Translations under genes and position numbers: made by a program
Assembly: GCA_964017195.1 (NCBI GenBank)
Contig: OZ024896.1
Coordinates: 35,076,807 to 35,140,806 of the forward strand
Reading direction: 5' to 3'
Origin: Siderastrea radians
Taxonomy: Eukaryota; Cnidaria; Anthozoa; Scleractinia; Rhizangiidae
Length of the DNA stretch: 64,000 nt
Part shown: in pieces, positions 33,253-45,800 of the stretch
Layout of the letters: every line of letters begins with the position of its first letter
Position numbering within the stretch: position 1 is the stretch's first letter
Notes under the pieces: generated by a model
The model's input: the letters and a program-made list of their open reading frames with translations, nothing else
Database searches by the model: none
Told to the model about the DNA's origin: nothing

Positions 33253-34485
33253 CAGTGTTCTCCCCAGGATTTTTGGAAGGCCAGGGGGTACTCTCTTCAA
33301 GCTTGCTCCCAGGGTCTCTCCCCACTCCCTGAGCGAGAGATGAGGGAATGAGGAGAGACCCTGGCAATGAGGTTTATTCTGAATTTGATTTTCATAAGAA
33401 CCTTCCTGTGGCCTGAATAGAAAATTAATAAAGATTTCCAAACTAACGACTTACTTGTACATTGTTTATGAAGTAACTTAGTAAAGTACTCAGAAAAACA
33501 GGAAAATAACAGTTACTTGTCTTCATAAAGTAAAGTTAAGTAAAGTTTGGTAGTACTTGTGACACTTCCGCCTTTATAAGCCAGTACATACATTTTAAGT
33601 GGCCAATAAATGCCTTTCGTTCAGCACTCAACACTTCTTTAAAGGCACCTTCTATACCACCATCAACAGCTGTCAAACCAACTTGAACTTCCATATTAAC
33701 TGCAACATTGTGGTGATTTGTTTTTTCGTGTTCTTTTAAAGTTTCCCGTTTGAAGTTGAAACACGGAACATCAACCCAAACAGCAAATCCTTGTCTTACT
33801 CTCTGGGGTCTTTGGTTATGTTTTCTACACAACTTGCATAACATACCATTGTGATTATCACTCCCACTGTCATTGTTTATAGTAGTCTCAAGCCACGGAA
33901 AGTCCTTCAGCCAAGCTGGATCAAAACCTGATTTTCGGTGTTTTGAATTAACAGATGTTGAGAGCTCTGACTGAACTTCTTCCCCGGCCGCATTACTTTC
34001 TCCTTTCTGTCTCTTTTCCAGAGAAAAAAATGAACTTAACTTACTTTGGGAAGCTTTTCTTCTCTTTTCTGAACACGCTGAGTCCACTGAGCTCGCCATT
34101 TTTGACACTCCTTCCACGAACGCGGGAATTTGGTTTAGTATTTCATGAATGACACCTTGAAGTGTCCTCGTGTTCTCAGGACAATTTAAAGATGGCTGCC
34201 GTTCAACGAAACGAATGCATCACAGGTTTGAACATATTCATGTAAGGGTAAATCACTTAAATAACCATATTAATTGCGAGAAAACACAGTAAAAAAACAC
34301 CAGGCAATGTTTCATCAACTTTATTGAGTGATTTCTTCTTTACTTATAGATAGGAATTCCCATTTCCAAATCTCAAATTAAGCTTACATTGGGTTAAATC
34401 TTCATTTTTAAGCCAGGCGGCAACGATTTTCCAGCGAATCAAGCCAGGCGGCCCGCCTGGCCTAAGATACCTAGGGAGAACACTG
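33253..34485 (-). mobile_element. 1.23-kb hAT-like element with 16-bp TIRs
   Basis: Ends are CAGTGTTCTCCCCAGG at 33253 and, on the other strand, CAGTGTTCTCCCTAGG at 34485, differing at one base. CTAGT flanks both sides (33248-33252 and 34486-34490), a 5-bp target duplication; this is shorter than the 8 bp usual for hAT. It contains one N-terminal transposase fragment (33536-34117) and no catalytic core, so it depends on a transposase elsewhere. Confidence 0.75.
33536..34117 (-). pseudogene. N-terminal zinc-finger fragment of a hAT-like transposase
   Basis: A 193-codon minus-strand frame. It starts MEGVSKMASSVDSACSEKRR with a basic SQSKLSSFFS stretch. It then has FDPAWLKDFPWL and a zinc-finger-like MLCKLCRKHNQ...VPCFNFKRETLKEHEKTNHH segment (CxxC, later C and H/H). 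This is the layout of the KIAA1586/C17orf113/ZNF862-like group of hAT-derived proteins. The DUF4371/RNase-H catalytic part and the hAT dimerisation region expected next are missing, and the frame stops at 33536. It might still make a DNA-binding protein. Confidence 0.65.
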
Positions 34486-34494
34486 CTAGTTGCT

Positions 34495-34850
34495 TCATCC
34501 GTGGTAGAAATCCTATACAGGAACCTACAGGATTTTCTAGGATCCTGTAAGTTCACACTGGATCCCACCCAGGATCCTAAATGGCAATTATAATCCTAAC
34601 CATGTTTTATAGGATCCTACTCAGGATACTGTAAAGTCTTTCAGGATCCTGCTTAAGATTGTCTAGGATCCTGTTTAGGATCCTATAGGATCTTGTTTGG
34701 GATCCTGTAGTATCCTATAGGTTCCTGTAGGATCCTACAAAATGATCTTAAACAGGATCCTACAGGATCTTATGTAGGATCTTATCAGGATCCTGGTTAA
34801 GATCTTACAAGATCCTGTTAGGATCCTGGGCAGAATTTCTACCAGGGATG
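34495..34850. repeat. Degenerate GGATCC-rich tandem repeat
   Basis: About 330 bp dominated by variants of TAGGATCCTGTAGGATCCT in both orientations. The core is palindromic, so the region can form many alternative hairpins. It starts right beside the 33253-34485 element and lies in CWC27 intron 9. Confidence 0.8.
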
Positions 34851-35306
34851 TTACAGAAACCAGTGAGGGCAAAACATTGACAATGTAGGCCATTAAACCC
34901 AGTGTGCTGGCTTTACTGTCATTGATGAAGCAGGATAATTTAAAGTTATTATAACAATTTCACAAGTGCTTGTTGGGTGTGAGGTAATAAATAACAGGAA
35001 AAGCACTGAGTGGGTTACATCACCTCATATTTAAAAGAACAACTGAGTGGAATTGTCGTTTTACATGTGCGAAATTCTCAACCTCGGTGACTTTGCTGAA
35101 TTTTCGTCCCAGATTTTTGGACCAAACTTTAGCGTAGCAGCAAAATCTTCTGAGTGCTTCGGCACTTGAAGTGGCATTGCATTCTGATAATTTTCCCTTT
35201 AAGGCAAAATGCAGGGCTATTTGCTGATAACCTATCTGCTGAACCAACCTGAAAGCTAAAAATGCAATTTTAAAGCCTGAGAATTGAGTAAATTGTGATA
35301 ACGTAC

Positions 35307-38300
35307 CTTCAACACTGCAGCTGTAGTCTCAACTACTGGCTTTGAACTCAGTTTTGGATCTTGTAATACATCATGACTGCTCTTCATTTTCAGTGCCTGG
35401 AAACGAGTGATAACAGAAAACTACGCAGTTAAGGATGGTGCTTCCTAATACAGAATGATGTATTTTTGCAAAGGTTATGACTATGGGGAAAACGTAGATC
35501 TTAGCAAGACCTACTGGAATCCAAAAAGAAAAATGTGGGTAGCCATGCATTTCTCAGAGATAATTAGCAACCATAAACCTAAAAAAGCATTAAAATACAA
35601 AGAATGGTAAAGGTAAAGGAGGCACCATCCTTAAGACAGTAGTCTCATTAGTGCTGTAGGCAGCTGCCAGTGGTTAATTTACAGGCATCTATTTGAACTC
35701 AAGTGCCCCTAATTTGTCCTGATGTTATTTGCCACTCAAATGCCTAGGAGAACTGTTTCAGACCACTGCATACTTTGGCTAGCTTGGATGTCAAAAGCTC
35801 AAAAGTTATTGACATCCTGGCCTGGTAAGAATACCTATCTCCCAGGAAAGCATCAACATCAGTGGTGATTTCTGTGAGCAGTCTTTCTTCTCCCAGTTTT
35901 GAGGAAGACTGAGGTGTGAATGGCAAGCAGCAAGCTCCACCCAATCCCCTCCTCGTTTATGCCAATAATTTCCATAATTTATTCATTTCCACTTGCACGT
36001 AGGAATCTGAGGAAAATAGGACAACTGCTTGCAGTCTAGTTGCTGCATGAATCAAATCAGTGTAAACTTGGAAAACAGGTGTTCTTTTGACTGGGGGAGA
36101 AAAAGTTGAAACACCAAGAGAAAGGAGGAGGGTATGACAGGAAAAAAGGGAATGAGAAGAAAGAGAGAAACCAGGAGTGCCAGGAAAAAAACAGCATTTG
36201 TGCAGAAGCTTTCAAGGGGGCATATGCATGTCCAAAGTGTTAGTTTCAACACTTGTCTTGTCCAATTTTGGGAAGACAGCATTTTCCTATGAGAAATTTT
36301 ACCTGGTGATCTTGCTTACTTTTGTCCCTGCCACAATTTAATGACTGCAGTCTTGTCATTTGTAGCCATTAGTTTTCATTTCATTCATGTCACTGTTTCA
36401 GTGCTATGACACTTGTTGAAATATACTTGAAAAAGGCCTCATTTGCAAGAAATCGACAAGAGGAAGAAATAGGGGGAATTGTGCAACTAAAACATTGCTA
36501 TGCAAAACACAAGAACAAATTCAAACAAGCAATTTAAATTTCAGTTGATTTTGCAATTTTTTATGTAATATAATTGTGTTATACTTTTGAGCCAATTCAT
36601 AATCCTCAATAGAAAAATTTTATCACGCCCAGTTTGATTAGCCTGTGAAGCTATCTCGAACTGTATTTTAAGACAAATAATACTAAGAAACATTCTATCA
36701 ACAGTGACTTTTTAAGGCAATGACAACTGCAAACAACATTTTGAAATTCCAACCTTGGAGACTGATACCACTGTTGATTCATCTTCTTCAGCTTCTTCGC
36801 CAAATGACAACAAACTGAAATTTCTGTCAAAGGACAATGACTCGTCAGTGAGCAGCCTTTACAATAAATGGGTAAAGGCTGGGTGAGCCTGAGTTCAATC
36901 CAATGAATGCATTGAGTAAATAGGGTGGCTTATTGGTTGAGTGTCAGCTCCTAGCTTCAGTACGAAGTGACTTGTAGTACATGTATCACCATCGCGAACT
37001 CGATAAGACACTACTCCATGGAAAGGTTAACCTCCTACTCCCAGAATTTTGTTAGTTTTATCTAATGGCAGTGAGAAGGATCATAAAAGTTCTTTTAAGT
37101 TAAGTCCCCCCCCCCCCCACCACTCTCTCTCTTTATCCCCTCTGAAAGTCAAATTTGTTAATACGCCCATCTCTAAAAGCCTTTTTTATACCCCCCCCCT
37201 CTCTCTAATAAGCCCCCCTTCCCTCTTTGGGACATCAGATTTTGTAATAAGACCCTCCTAACTTCTATTAAGCCACCCACTTCATCTCCATTGTAAGTTA
37301 ACAGTGTTTGAGTTTTGTGCCAAAATTATTTTAAGATTAAATGTTTAATGATTTGAAATAAGCCCCCCTCTCTATCAAGGCCCCTTCTCTGACAAGCCCC
37401 CCACCAGTTTATGAGGCCTGAAGTTATATAAGCCCCTTCCCCCTTCCTGCCACTGGGGACTTAACAGAGCTTTTATAGAAGGAAATCCTTGAAAAAAAAG
37501 GGGTTGATGAGCACAATCACTGCAAATCACAAATCAAATTATCCAATTTAACAGCCAAAAGCTCCTTTACACTGTACTGCAGCAGTTGCAGCAATTTTGT
37601 TCAGAACTATTTTAGCATTCCTCCATCGTTGTCATAACATTGTGTGGAACTTCCCTTGAGCACAACAGTGCCACTGTGAGACAACTGGAACAAAATGTTA
37701 CTTGCACAATGGCATCATTTGACCACAACTACCAGAATGCTGTCAAATGACATCATTGTGCTAATGTCCTAAATAAGACGTAAAGTTTTTGATAAATACA
37801 ATAGACTTCTTCTCAACTACTCACTACCTCAAACAAAATTCTTTTTCCTTTAAGGACAGTATGTCCTTTTGTTACTGTGCATAGGTTCAGTGCATCTGTG
37901 TTTGGTCCAAGATATTTGGGTTTCTTAAGGAATTGTCTACTAATACCAAGGTATTTTTGTGCAGTTTATGAGTATGTGGAAAAAGCAGGTCTTAGCAAGG
38001 GGGTTCAGAATCCCCCCCCCCCCCAAAAAAAAAAATTGGAGGTAACCGAGATAATTGAGATAATTGAACTTAAATTTGGAAAAAAGAAATTGCTATTGAT
38101 ACATTCTTTGTACTTTAAGGCTTTTTATACAGGGTTGTCCACAACTTTTCAAGTAGCTGGCAAAAATTTCTAAGTAGCCGGATAGTGATTACCAAGCGCC
38201 GAAGGTGATCCCTTCTAAGGGGGTCTAAGTGCATGCCCCCCAGGAAATTTTTACATTTGAAGTCCCCTGAAATGGAATTTCCTTGATTCTGAGCACAAAT

Positions 38301-39771
38301 TTCCAATAATGTCAGTTCCAAAAGTAATCGTACCTTTTCAATTTTATTTGTATAAACTCATGCCTTCAGTGGTTTTCTACATGTAATTCCCAGATCTCAA
38401 CGTATTCCAACTCATAACTTTATATACTGCCATATCAAACTACAGCTTATTTAATGTATTGCATGTCCAAGACAGCAGGAGCCTATTGTAACACTCACTT
38501 TGTTCCCTTGACTTTTTTCTTTTTTTCATCTGGTTTAGCTCTAACTTCCTCTTTTTTGTGTCTGGGAACAATGTCATCAAACGGGTTAAACAACACCTGA
38601 AAAAGAAAACAATAATCACATTAACCCTATTCAATCTGGGCTTTTTCTTGTTCCTGAACCTGGGAAGGGGGTGGGGTACAAACTGTAAAGTCAGCACAGG
38701 CATTTTGTGCCCCTCCCCCTCTTCCAGGTTGAATAGGGTTGAAAACACAGTTTAAGCTGAGTTACAATTAAATGTCATACTCCTAATCAGTAATAGGTTG
38801 CTAATTAGTTTGTGCACAAATGTCTCCTATTTCCTTTGCTCTAAGGAGACGTCTGCACGCAGGCTACCTCTAATAAGTTACAAGAGACAATTTCCTAAAA
38901 ACAGGGATTTCCATCTAAAAATGGACTCTTGAAAGCAAAATAATGGAAAACTTCAAGACATTTCTAAGCCCCCTCCCACTATCAATGTTGGTGCTTGTTA
39001 CTTTGAATGTCATTACTAAATCCATAACAACATTGATAAGGGGGGAGGGGGCGTAAATGCGTATCGACTAAAAGAATGTCAGAAATGACCAGAAATATCG
39101 CTTTTGTCTCAACAATTTTGCAATTGCTTGTAGCTAGTCTAGAACTTGTTAACTAGTACTATCACAATCACTATGTTTACTCGTGTTTTCTGCATCCTTC
39201 CTTCATGGAGCTACATGTACCAAGTCTAAATGACTTACTAAGTCTAAACAACTGATTAATAAAAAACTTCTCAGGCACTTTCCACCAATTTGTTAGTGGT
39301 GAGGTGTACCCACAGGCTAAACTCTGAGAAATTGCATAAGCACCTTCCAGAAAATTACATCCTTATTTTGCCCGTATTCTAGGAAGATCTGAAACAAGAC
39401 TGATATGGCTCAACAATGGACCAAATGACATGCTTAACTACTACCTCATTTTCACCAGTGATACTTGGAGTTTCATTACAGGAAAAGAAAAGAGGGTTGC
39501 CCAACTTTGAATGGAGGAGAATAGAGCTATGTCAGGGCTCAAGCTGCTTAGTTTGTTCAAAATAAAATGCAAAAGATGCCAAGTAGAGGGATCTTGTTTA
39601 TGCCTGATATTCTATTCAGTGTGAAAGCCTCTGATGGTGATGATGATGATGATGATGATAATGATGGTGACGGTGACAACGACGACAACAACGACGACGA
39701 TGATGATGATGAAGATGATGATGATGATGATGACGACGATGATGATGATGATGATGATGATGATGAAGATT

Positions 39772-39806
<35 letters not shown>

Positions 39807-42800
39807 GATGATGATGATGAGCTGTCAGCTTTCAACTTTAATTTATCAAGTGGTAAAAATGCCATGCATACCCCACCTCAGTGCTCTTGATTTTTGGTGG
39901 AAACAGTGGCCGGTCATCTCTGTCAACTTCACAGTCCTCCATCTTAAGCATGTTATAAATTGTGTCTCCTGCAACCTATGCAGTAAAAGATGACAATACC
40001 TAACATTTAAGAACCTAGTCTAGTAATTTAAAAAATATATATGTCTAATAACCCGCTCTCATTTTTAGCTCTGCTAATCTGTCAACTAAGTAAACATGAA
40101 AGTGATCAACAAGCTTTGCATTCTATGAAGGGTTCGCAAAGACTTTCCAAGTCTCCAAAGTAACCCAAAATAGTGTAAATTTTGTACGGACAAGATCCAA
40201 AACTAAAACACAACTGAGCTACCTTGCATTCAACAATAAAGTTTAACAATAACTTTTATTAGTCTCTTGTATGTGTGCATATCTACACACAGTACAATTC
40301 CAGCACTTTCTAGGTGCTGCAAAATGATCAGAATTTTTTCAAAACTTTTCAGTCCTGGAAAATACCACAACAAATCCCAAGACTTTCCAGGATATCCAGA
40401 ATTTTCAGCAGCCATGGATCTAAAAAATCTAAAATACTGGCGCATAAAGTCCGAGAATAGGTGAGAATAGGCACATATACTGTAATTAATGGAAGTATCC
40501 AGGTTTTCAGCTTTTATCATCTTTTCTTATGTTCATAACGTTACCTCTTTGGCACAACCACTTACCTTTCCAAATATTGTGTGTTTCCCATTTAACTCAG
40601 GTGTGGCTCCAAGTGTGAAAAAGAACTGACTTTGATTATCATTAGGACCAGCGTTAGCCATCGCAACCAGACCCCTTCGCACAAAACGAAGCCTCTGGTG
40701 GAACTCATCCTAGAAAAATCAAAGATTATACAAAAGGCTTAACTGTTTACCTTTACATTTTCCATTTTCCCAGCTATATAAAAATAATAAAATATTTTTG
40801 ACAGCCCTGTAAAAGGATAATTAGTCACCTTAAAGGGTTGGCCATAAATGGACTCTCCACCTGGAAAGAGACAAGATGAATTGTTAAACAAATTGGAAGC
40901 AGTATAAGGACACAAAACAGGACCTTCCCTTTCTTACAAATTGTGATACATGTGAGAAGGGGACACAACAACAGGGTTGGCAAGCTTGGTAATTGTGAAG
41001 TACAACTCCCCCCAACCAACTGTCGGCCAACCATCGACCGACATTTGGTCATTTGTCAGTCATCTGTTGGTTGATTGTCGTCCAACTGTTTACTGACAGT
41101 TTGACAAAGTGTTTGCTAAGAATGTTGGCTGAATGTTGGCGGACAGTTGGCCAACTTTTAGTGACCTGTCGGTGAGTTGTTGGCAAGCTGACAGCAAGTT
41201 GTTGTTTGAAAAAATTAATATCCTGAAATCTTTCCCCAATTGATTACTTAAATGATTGCATCAGAGAAATAAAAGGTATTGGATAGGATACTCTTACTTT
41301 GCTTGGATTTGGCTATAACCTGTGTTTATGCAGCATCGTAAAGCAATCACCTGTTGATTTTTGTACAACTGTTTAATGAAAGCTTGTTATATTAATAAGA
41401 TTATTTTATACTGAAATATACAGTCAGTGTATCTGTCGGTAACCTGTCAGTCAACTGTTGGCTGACAGTTGTCTGACAGTTGGCCAATAGTCGCCGGAGG
41501 GGAGCCCTTCTTCACAATTAAAGCAAGCACAATATAAAATAATATTCTGATGATAACCCACTATCTATAACCAATTTAGAGTAACTTTATTGTTTTATCA
41601 ATTTAGTAATAGTACCTTTTAGAAGATAAGGTGCACTTATTAACTAAAATGTCTAACTGGAGGTATTAACTCCAACTCATAACTCAAGCTCTTAAAATTC
41701 TCCTTTATGAGTAGCCTAGCATGAGAAAACAGCTGACGTTTCTCGAGGTCGCCACTTGAGCCCTCGCAAAACGATGTCTGAGTAACGAGCGCAGAAATTC
41801 CATACTGATGACATGCACTACCCAGATCTTGGTAGTGCTTCTAATTGGTTGTGCCGCAAGGGAATTTTCTTTCAACCAATCAGAAGCACTACCAAGATCT
41901 GGGTAGTGCACATCATCAGTAAGGAATTTCTGCACTCGTTACTCAGACGTTGTTTTGTGAGGGCTCAAGTGGTGATCTCGAGAAACGTCGGCTGTTTTCT
42001 AAGGCTATGAGTGGCCTAGAGTACAAGGAATTTAGGAGGAAGGATAACCAGAATTGGTGGGCTTATAAATAAGGGTGGGCAGATAAACCAGGATTTTACA
42101 GTACTGTATCAGACCTGACCAAAAATAAACTTTGGAACCTTCGGTTTCAAGACTTCTTCTTTTGTAAAAATATTTTTTCACTCCAATCATGGCTCACTGG
42201 TATGCCAGCCAATAGATTGCTAACTCACCCATTCCTGTCCCTGTCGGATCGCCCCCTTGAGCACAAAACCCTGAAAAATAGAGAATTGCACTAATTCCAG
42301 AAAACACATATTAATAAGCTTTAACTTATCCATCAAACCATTAGAATAGTAAGCATATCTGTGAAGAAACTTGAGCATCCATGAGTAAAATTTTGGAAAC
42401 TGTTAGCCAGAGAACAGCTACAGCTAATAGGCAGTCCACATGACTGGAGTTTCCACAGCATGAAGTAACTAGGAGTATTACTACTTCCCCCTTGGATGGG
42501 ATTCCACTCTATCACAGGATACCCAGTATAAAGTAACCAGGAGTATAACTACTCTCCCCTGGATGGGATACTACTCCATCACAGGAAAACCAACTGAACA
42601 TAAAGTGACTAGGAGTATTACTACTCCCTCCTGGATGGGATTCCAGTCCATCACAGGATAACCAGCATAAAACAACTGTGAGTATTACTACACCCTGCTC
42701 CCCCTCCCCCCCTCCTAAATAGGATGCTAGTCCATCACAGGATACCCAGTATAAAGTGACTAGGAGTATCACTACTCACCCCGGAAGGGATGCTAGTCCA

Positions 42801-45800
42801 TCACAGGATAACCAGCATAAAACGACTCTACAGGAGTATTACTACTCCCCCCTGGATGGGATGCTAGTCCATCGCAGGATACCCAGCACGAAGCAACTAG
42901 GAGTATTACTACTCCCCCCTGGATGGGATGCTAGTCCATCACAGGATAACCAGCATAAAATGACTAGGAGTATCACTACTCCCCCTGGATGGGATGCTAG
43001 TCCATCACAGGATAACCAGCATAAAATGACTAGGAGTATCACTACTCTCCCCCTTGGATGGGATGCTAGTCCATCACAGGATAACCAGCATAAAATGACT
43101 AGGAGTATCACTACTCCCCCTGGATGGGATGCTAGTCCATCACAGGATAACCAGCATAAAATGACTAGGAGTATCACTACTCTCCCCCTTGGATGGGATG
43201 CTAGTCCATCACAGGATATCCAGCATAAAATGACTAGGAGTATCACTACTCTCCCCCTTGGATGGGATGCTAGTCCATCACAGGATAACCAGCATAAAAT
43301 GACTAGGAATATTACTACTCTCCCCCTGGATGGGATGCTAGTCCATCAGAGGATAACCAGCATAAAATGACTAGGAGTATCACTACTCCCCCTGGATGGG
43401 ATGCTAGTCCATCACAGGATAACCAGCATAAAATGACTAGGAATATTACTACTCTCCCCCTGGATGGGATGCTAGTCCATCAGAGGATAACCAGCATAAA
43501 ATGACTAGGAGTATCACTACTCCCCCTGGATGGGATGCTAGTCCATCACAGGATAACCAGCATAAAATGACTAGGAATATTACTACTCTCCCCCTGGATG
43601 GGATGCTAGTCCATCACAGGATACCCAGCACGAAGCAACTAGGAGTTTTACTACTAGCTAGTCCATCACAGGATACCCAGCATAAAGTGACTGGGAGTAT
43701 TTAGTAATACCCCCCTAGATGGGAAGCTAGTCCATTGCAGGGTTACATGGAGCATTTTTTGCTGGCACTCATTTAGGCACCTGGGGCCCGTTTCTCGCAA
43801 CTCCCGATAACTTTTCGGGCCCGAAAACTATTTTAGGTGCACAATATTCTCCAAAAGCTATACAATTTTTATTGATTTTGAAAACTAAGTTTTAATCTTT
43901 ATAATTTCGGAAAGCATATGGCTATACGTTTGCACCAATAATCGCCATTAGCTGGTAAATAAATGAGCTCGAAAAAACACTTACCGGGCCTGGAAAGTTA
44001 TCGGGATTTTTGAGAAACAGGCCCCTGGTTAGAGAGAGATAATGTGGAGAAAAGTTTCTTATCCAAGGAAACAACACGAGGCAAGGACCAGGCCTCAAAC
44101 CACTGACCTTCAGAGCTGGAGTACAACATGCTAATGAGTACAACACTGCACTCCTACATTTACAGCTAGCTGAAGCAATACAAAATTACAAAACAAGGTG
44201 AGGTGGCGTCACATTGAATATTTTTTTTTTACCTTTGATGACTCTGTGGAAAATGGTGCCATCATAGTAGCCTTCTAAACAGAGTTGGACGAAATTTCTG
44301 CAAGCTTTAGGAGCTTCTTTTGACCACAGTTCAATGTCAATTTCCCCGCATGATGTGTTAAGAAGAACCTGTAGTAGATATCACATACTTCAGCACATTA
44401 TGACAATCTACTTTACAACTCACATCAAGCAGACTCAAGACAACACAGTGTTTGCATTTGATAAATATTGTTGAGGTTTGAAGTTTGATTTTGATTTTCT
44501 TTTGTTACAGATTATGACCAAATGAATCCAGGAGAAGAGAATAAAAATCAAACTGGTTTAAAATTTTTCAAATGGAAGTCAAATTTAAACCACAACATAC
44601 ACAATCAAAAAGGCACCACAACTCTTCATTTGTCTTTGGCCCTGCTAAAATGTTGCCTTTGACAGCAAGAACGTTTTAACTGTAGCCACAACAACGCAAA
44701 ACAGAAAAAAATGTTGCAGCCTAAATATTTGACTGCAGGTTCAGGATTTCAATATTTTTTCAGCATTTGTGTGCCGAAACTTGAAGTATGGCTAACAGAC
44801 TGTGAACTCATACCAGCATGACTCACTCCATCATGAGAACTATTTATGGTGTGAAAGTTGTACCAGTATCATAGGGGTGACAAATGGTAAAATTATTATT
44901 GTTCGAGACTCTGTGAGATGGCAATACCTACGTTTATTCTCCAAACCAACGCTCTAAAATTTTTAGACTTACAACAGTGAGATTCCAAAACAGCATCGTG
45001 AAACAAGTTTGACTAAGATTTTGTGAGATGCAAATTTTTTGAGAAACCATTGGCCACCCCTTGCCACGTAAACAACCCCTAAGCTCTGATTGTCATAATT
45101 ATGACTTAGTATTACTGGTACCACTGGCTCCACTAGGCCTTGCTGTACCTGATAAATGATTAACAAGCATAGGCGTATGAACACCTTCGGACTTGGGGGG
45201 GGGGGAGGGGGCGGTGACCTTCTTGCCCGAAAAATTACGCAATGCTGGAATGCGTGACTGGGTGAAATTGGGATACAAATGTACCCAAATTGCATGTCAG
45301 TATTGAAAAACAAAAACGTTTACAACTTTCAGATCAAATGAAACGGTTACTGGAAATATCTTGTCCATACTGTTCACAATGACTTTATTGCCATAGGAGC
45401 ACTCAGTACAGATGACAGTGAGGCTATTCAGTCTATTCTGTCCCATTTTGCTCCGAAAGTAAGCCTTAAAGTGCCAGATTCCACTGAACAAGCAGTCCGC
45501 TGAGCGTGATGTTGCAGGGATGACTTCTGCAGCTGTTTTATTGATTTCTCCACATGTGCTATCTTTAATTGACTGAACAGGGCATTGGTCTGCCTGGAGT
45601 AGCTCCTTGTTGAGGTTATAGTTCCTGGCAACCAGATCAACTATCACTGGTGGGCGGATCACTTAGGGTGATGTAACCCAACACACAAATAAAAGAAATT
45701 TTATTCATTTCCACTGAACTGACACTCAAATTTGGCCAGTTGGGTGACAACAACTCATATTTTCTCGTAGGACTAAAAAAAATCGCCTTCTTTTCAGTAT

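Noticed and set aside
35020..35247. Possible extra CWC27 exon
   Set aside because: The phases of exon 9 and exon 10 already match, the human protein has no counterpart, and the frame lacks convincing splice sites.
39567..39890. Poly-Asp and poly-Met frames
   Set aside because: Artefact of a (GAT)n microsatellite in a CWC27 intron.
42756..43370. 204-codon plus-strand and 134-codon minus-strand repetitive frames
   Set aside because: Both follow from the 66/69-bp minisatellite, whose period is divisible by three; the non-repeat flanks do not extend them.
42471..43745. CRISPR-like regular array
   Set aside because: The whole unit repeats without unique spacers, and the genome is eukaryotic; it is a minisatellite.
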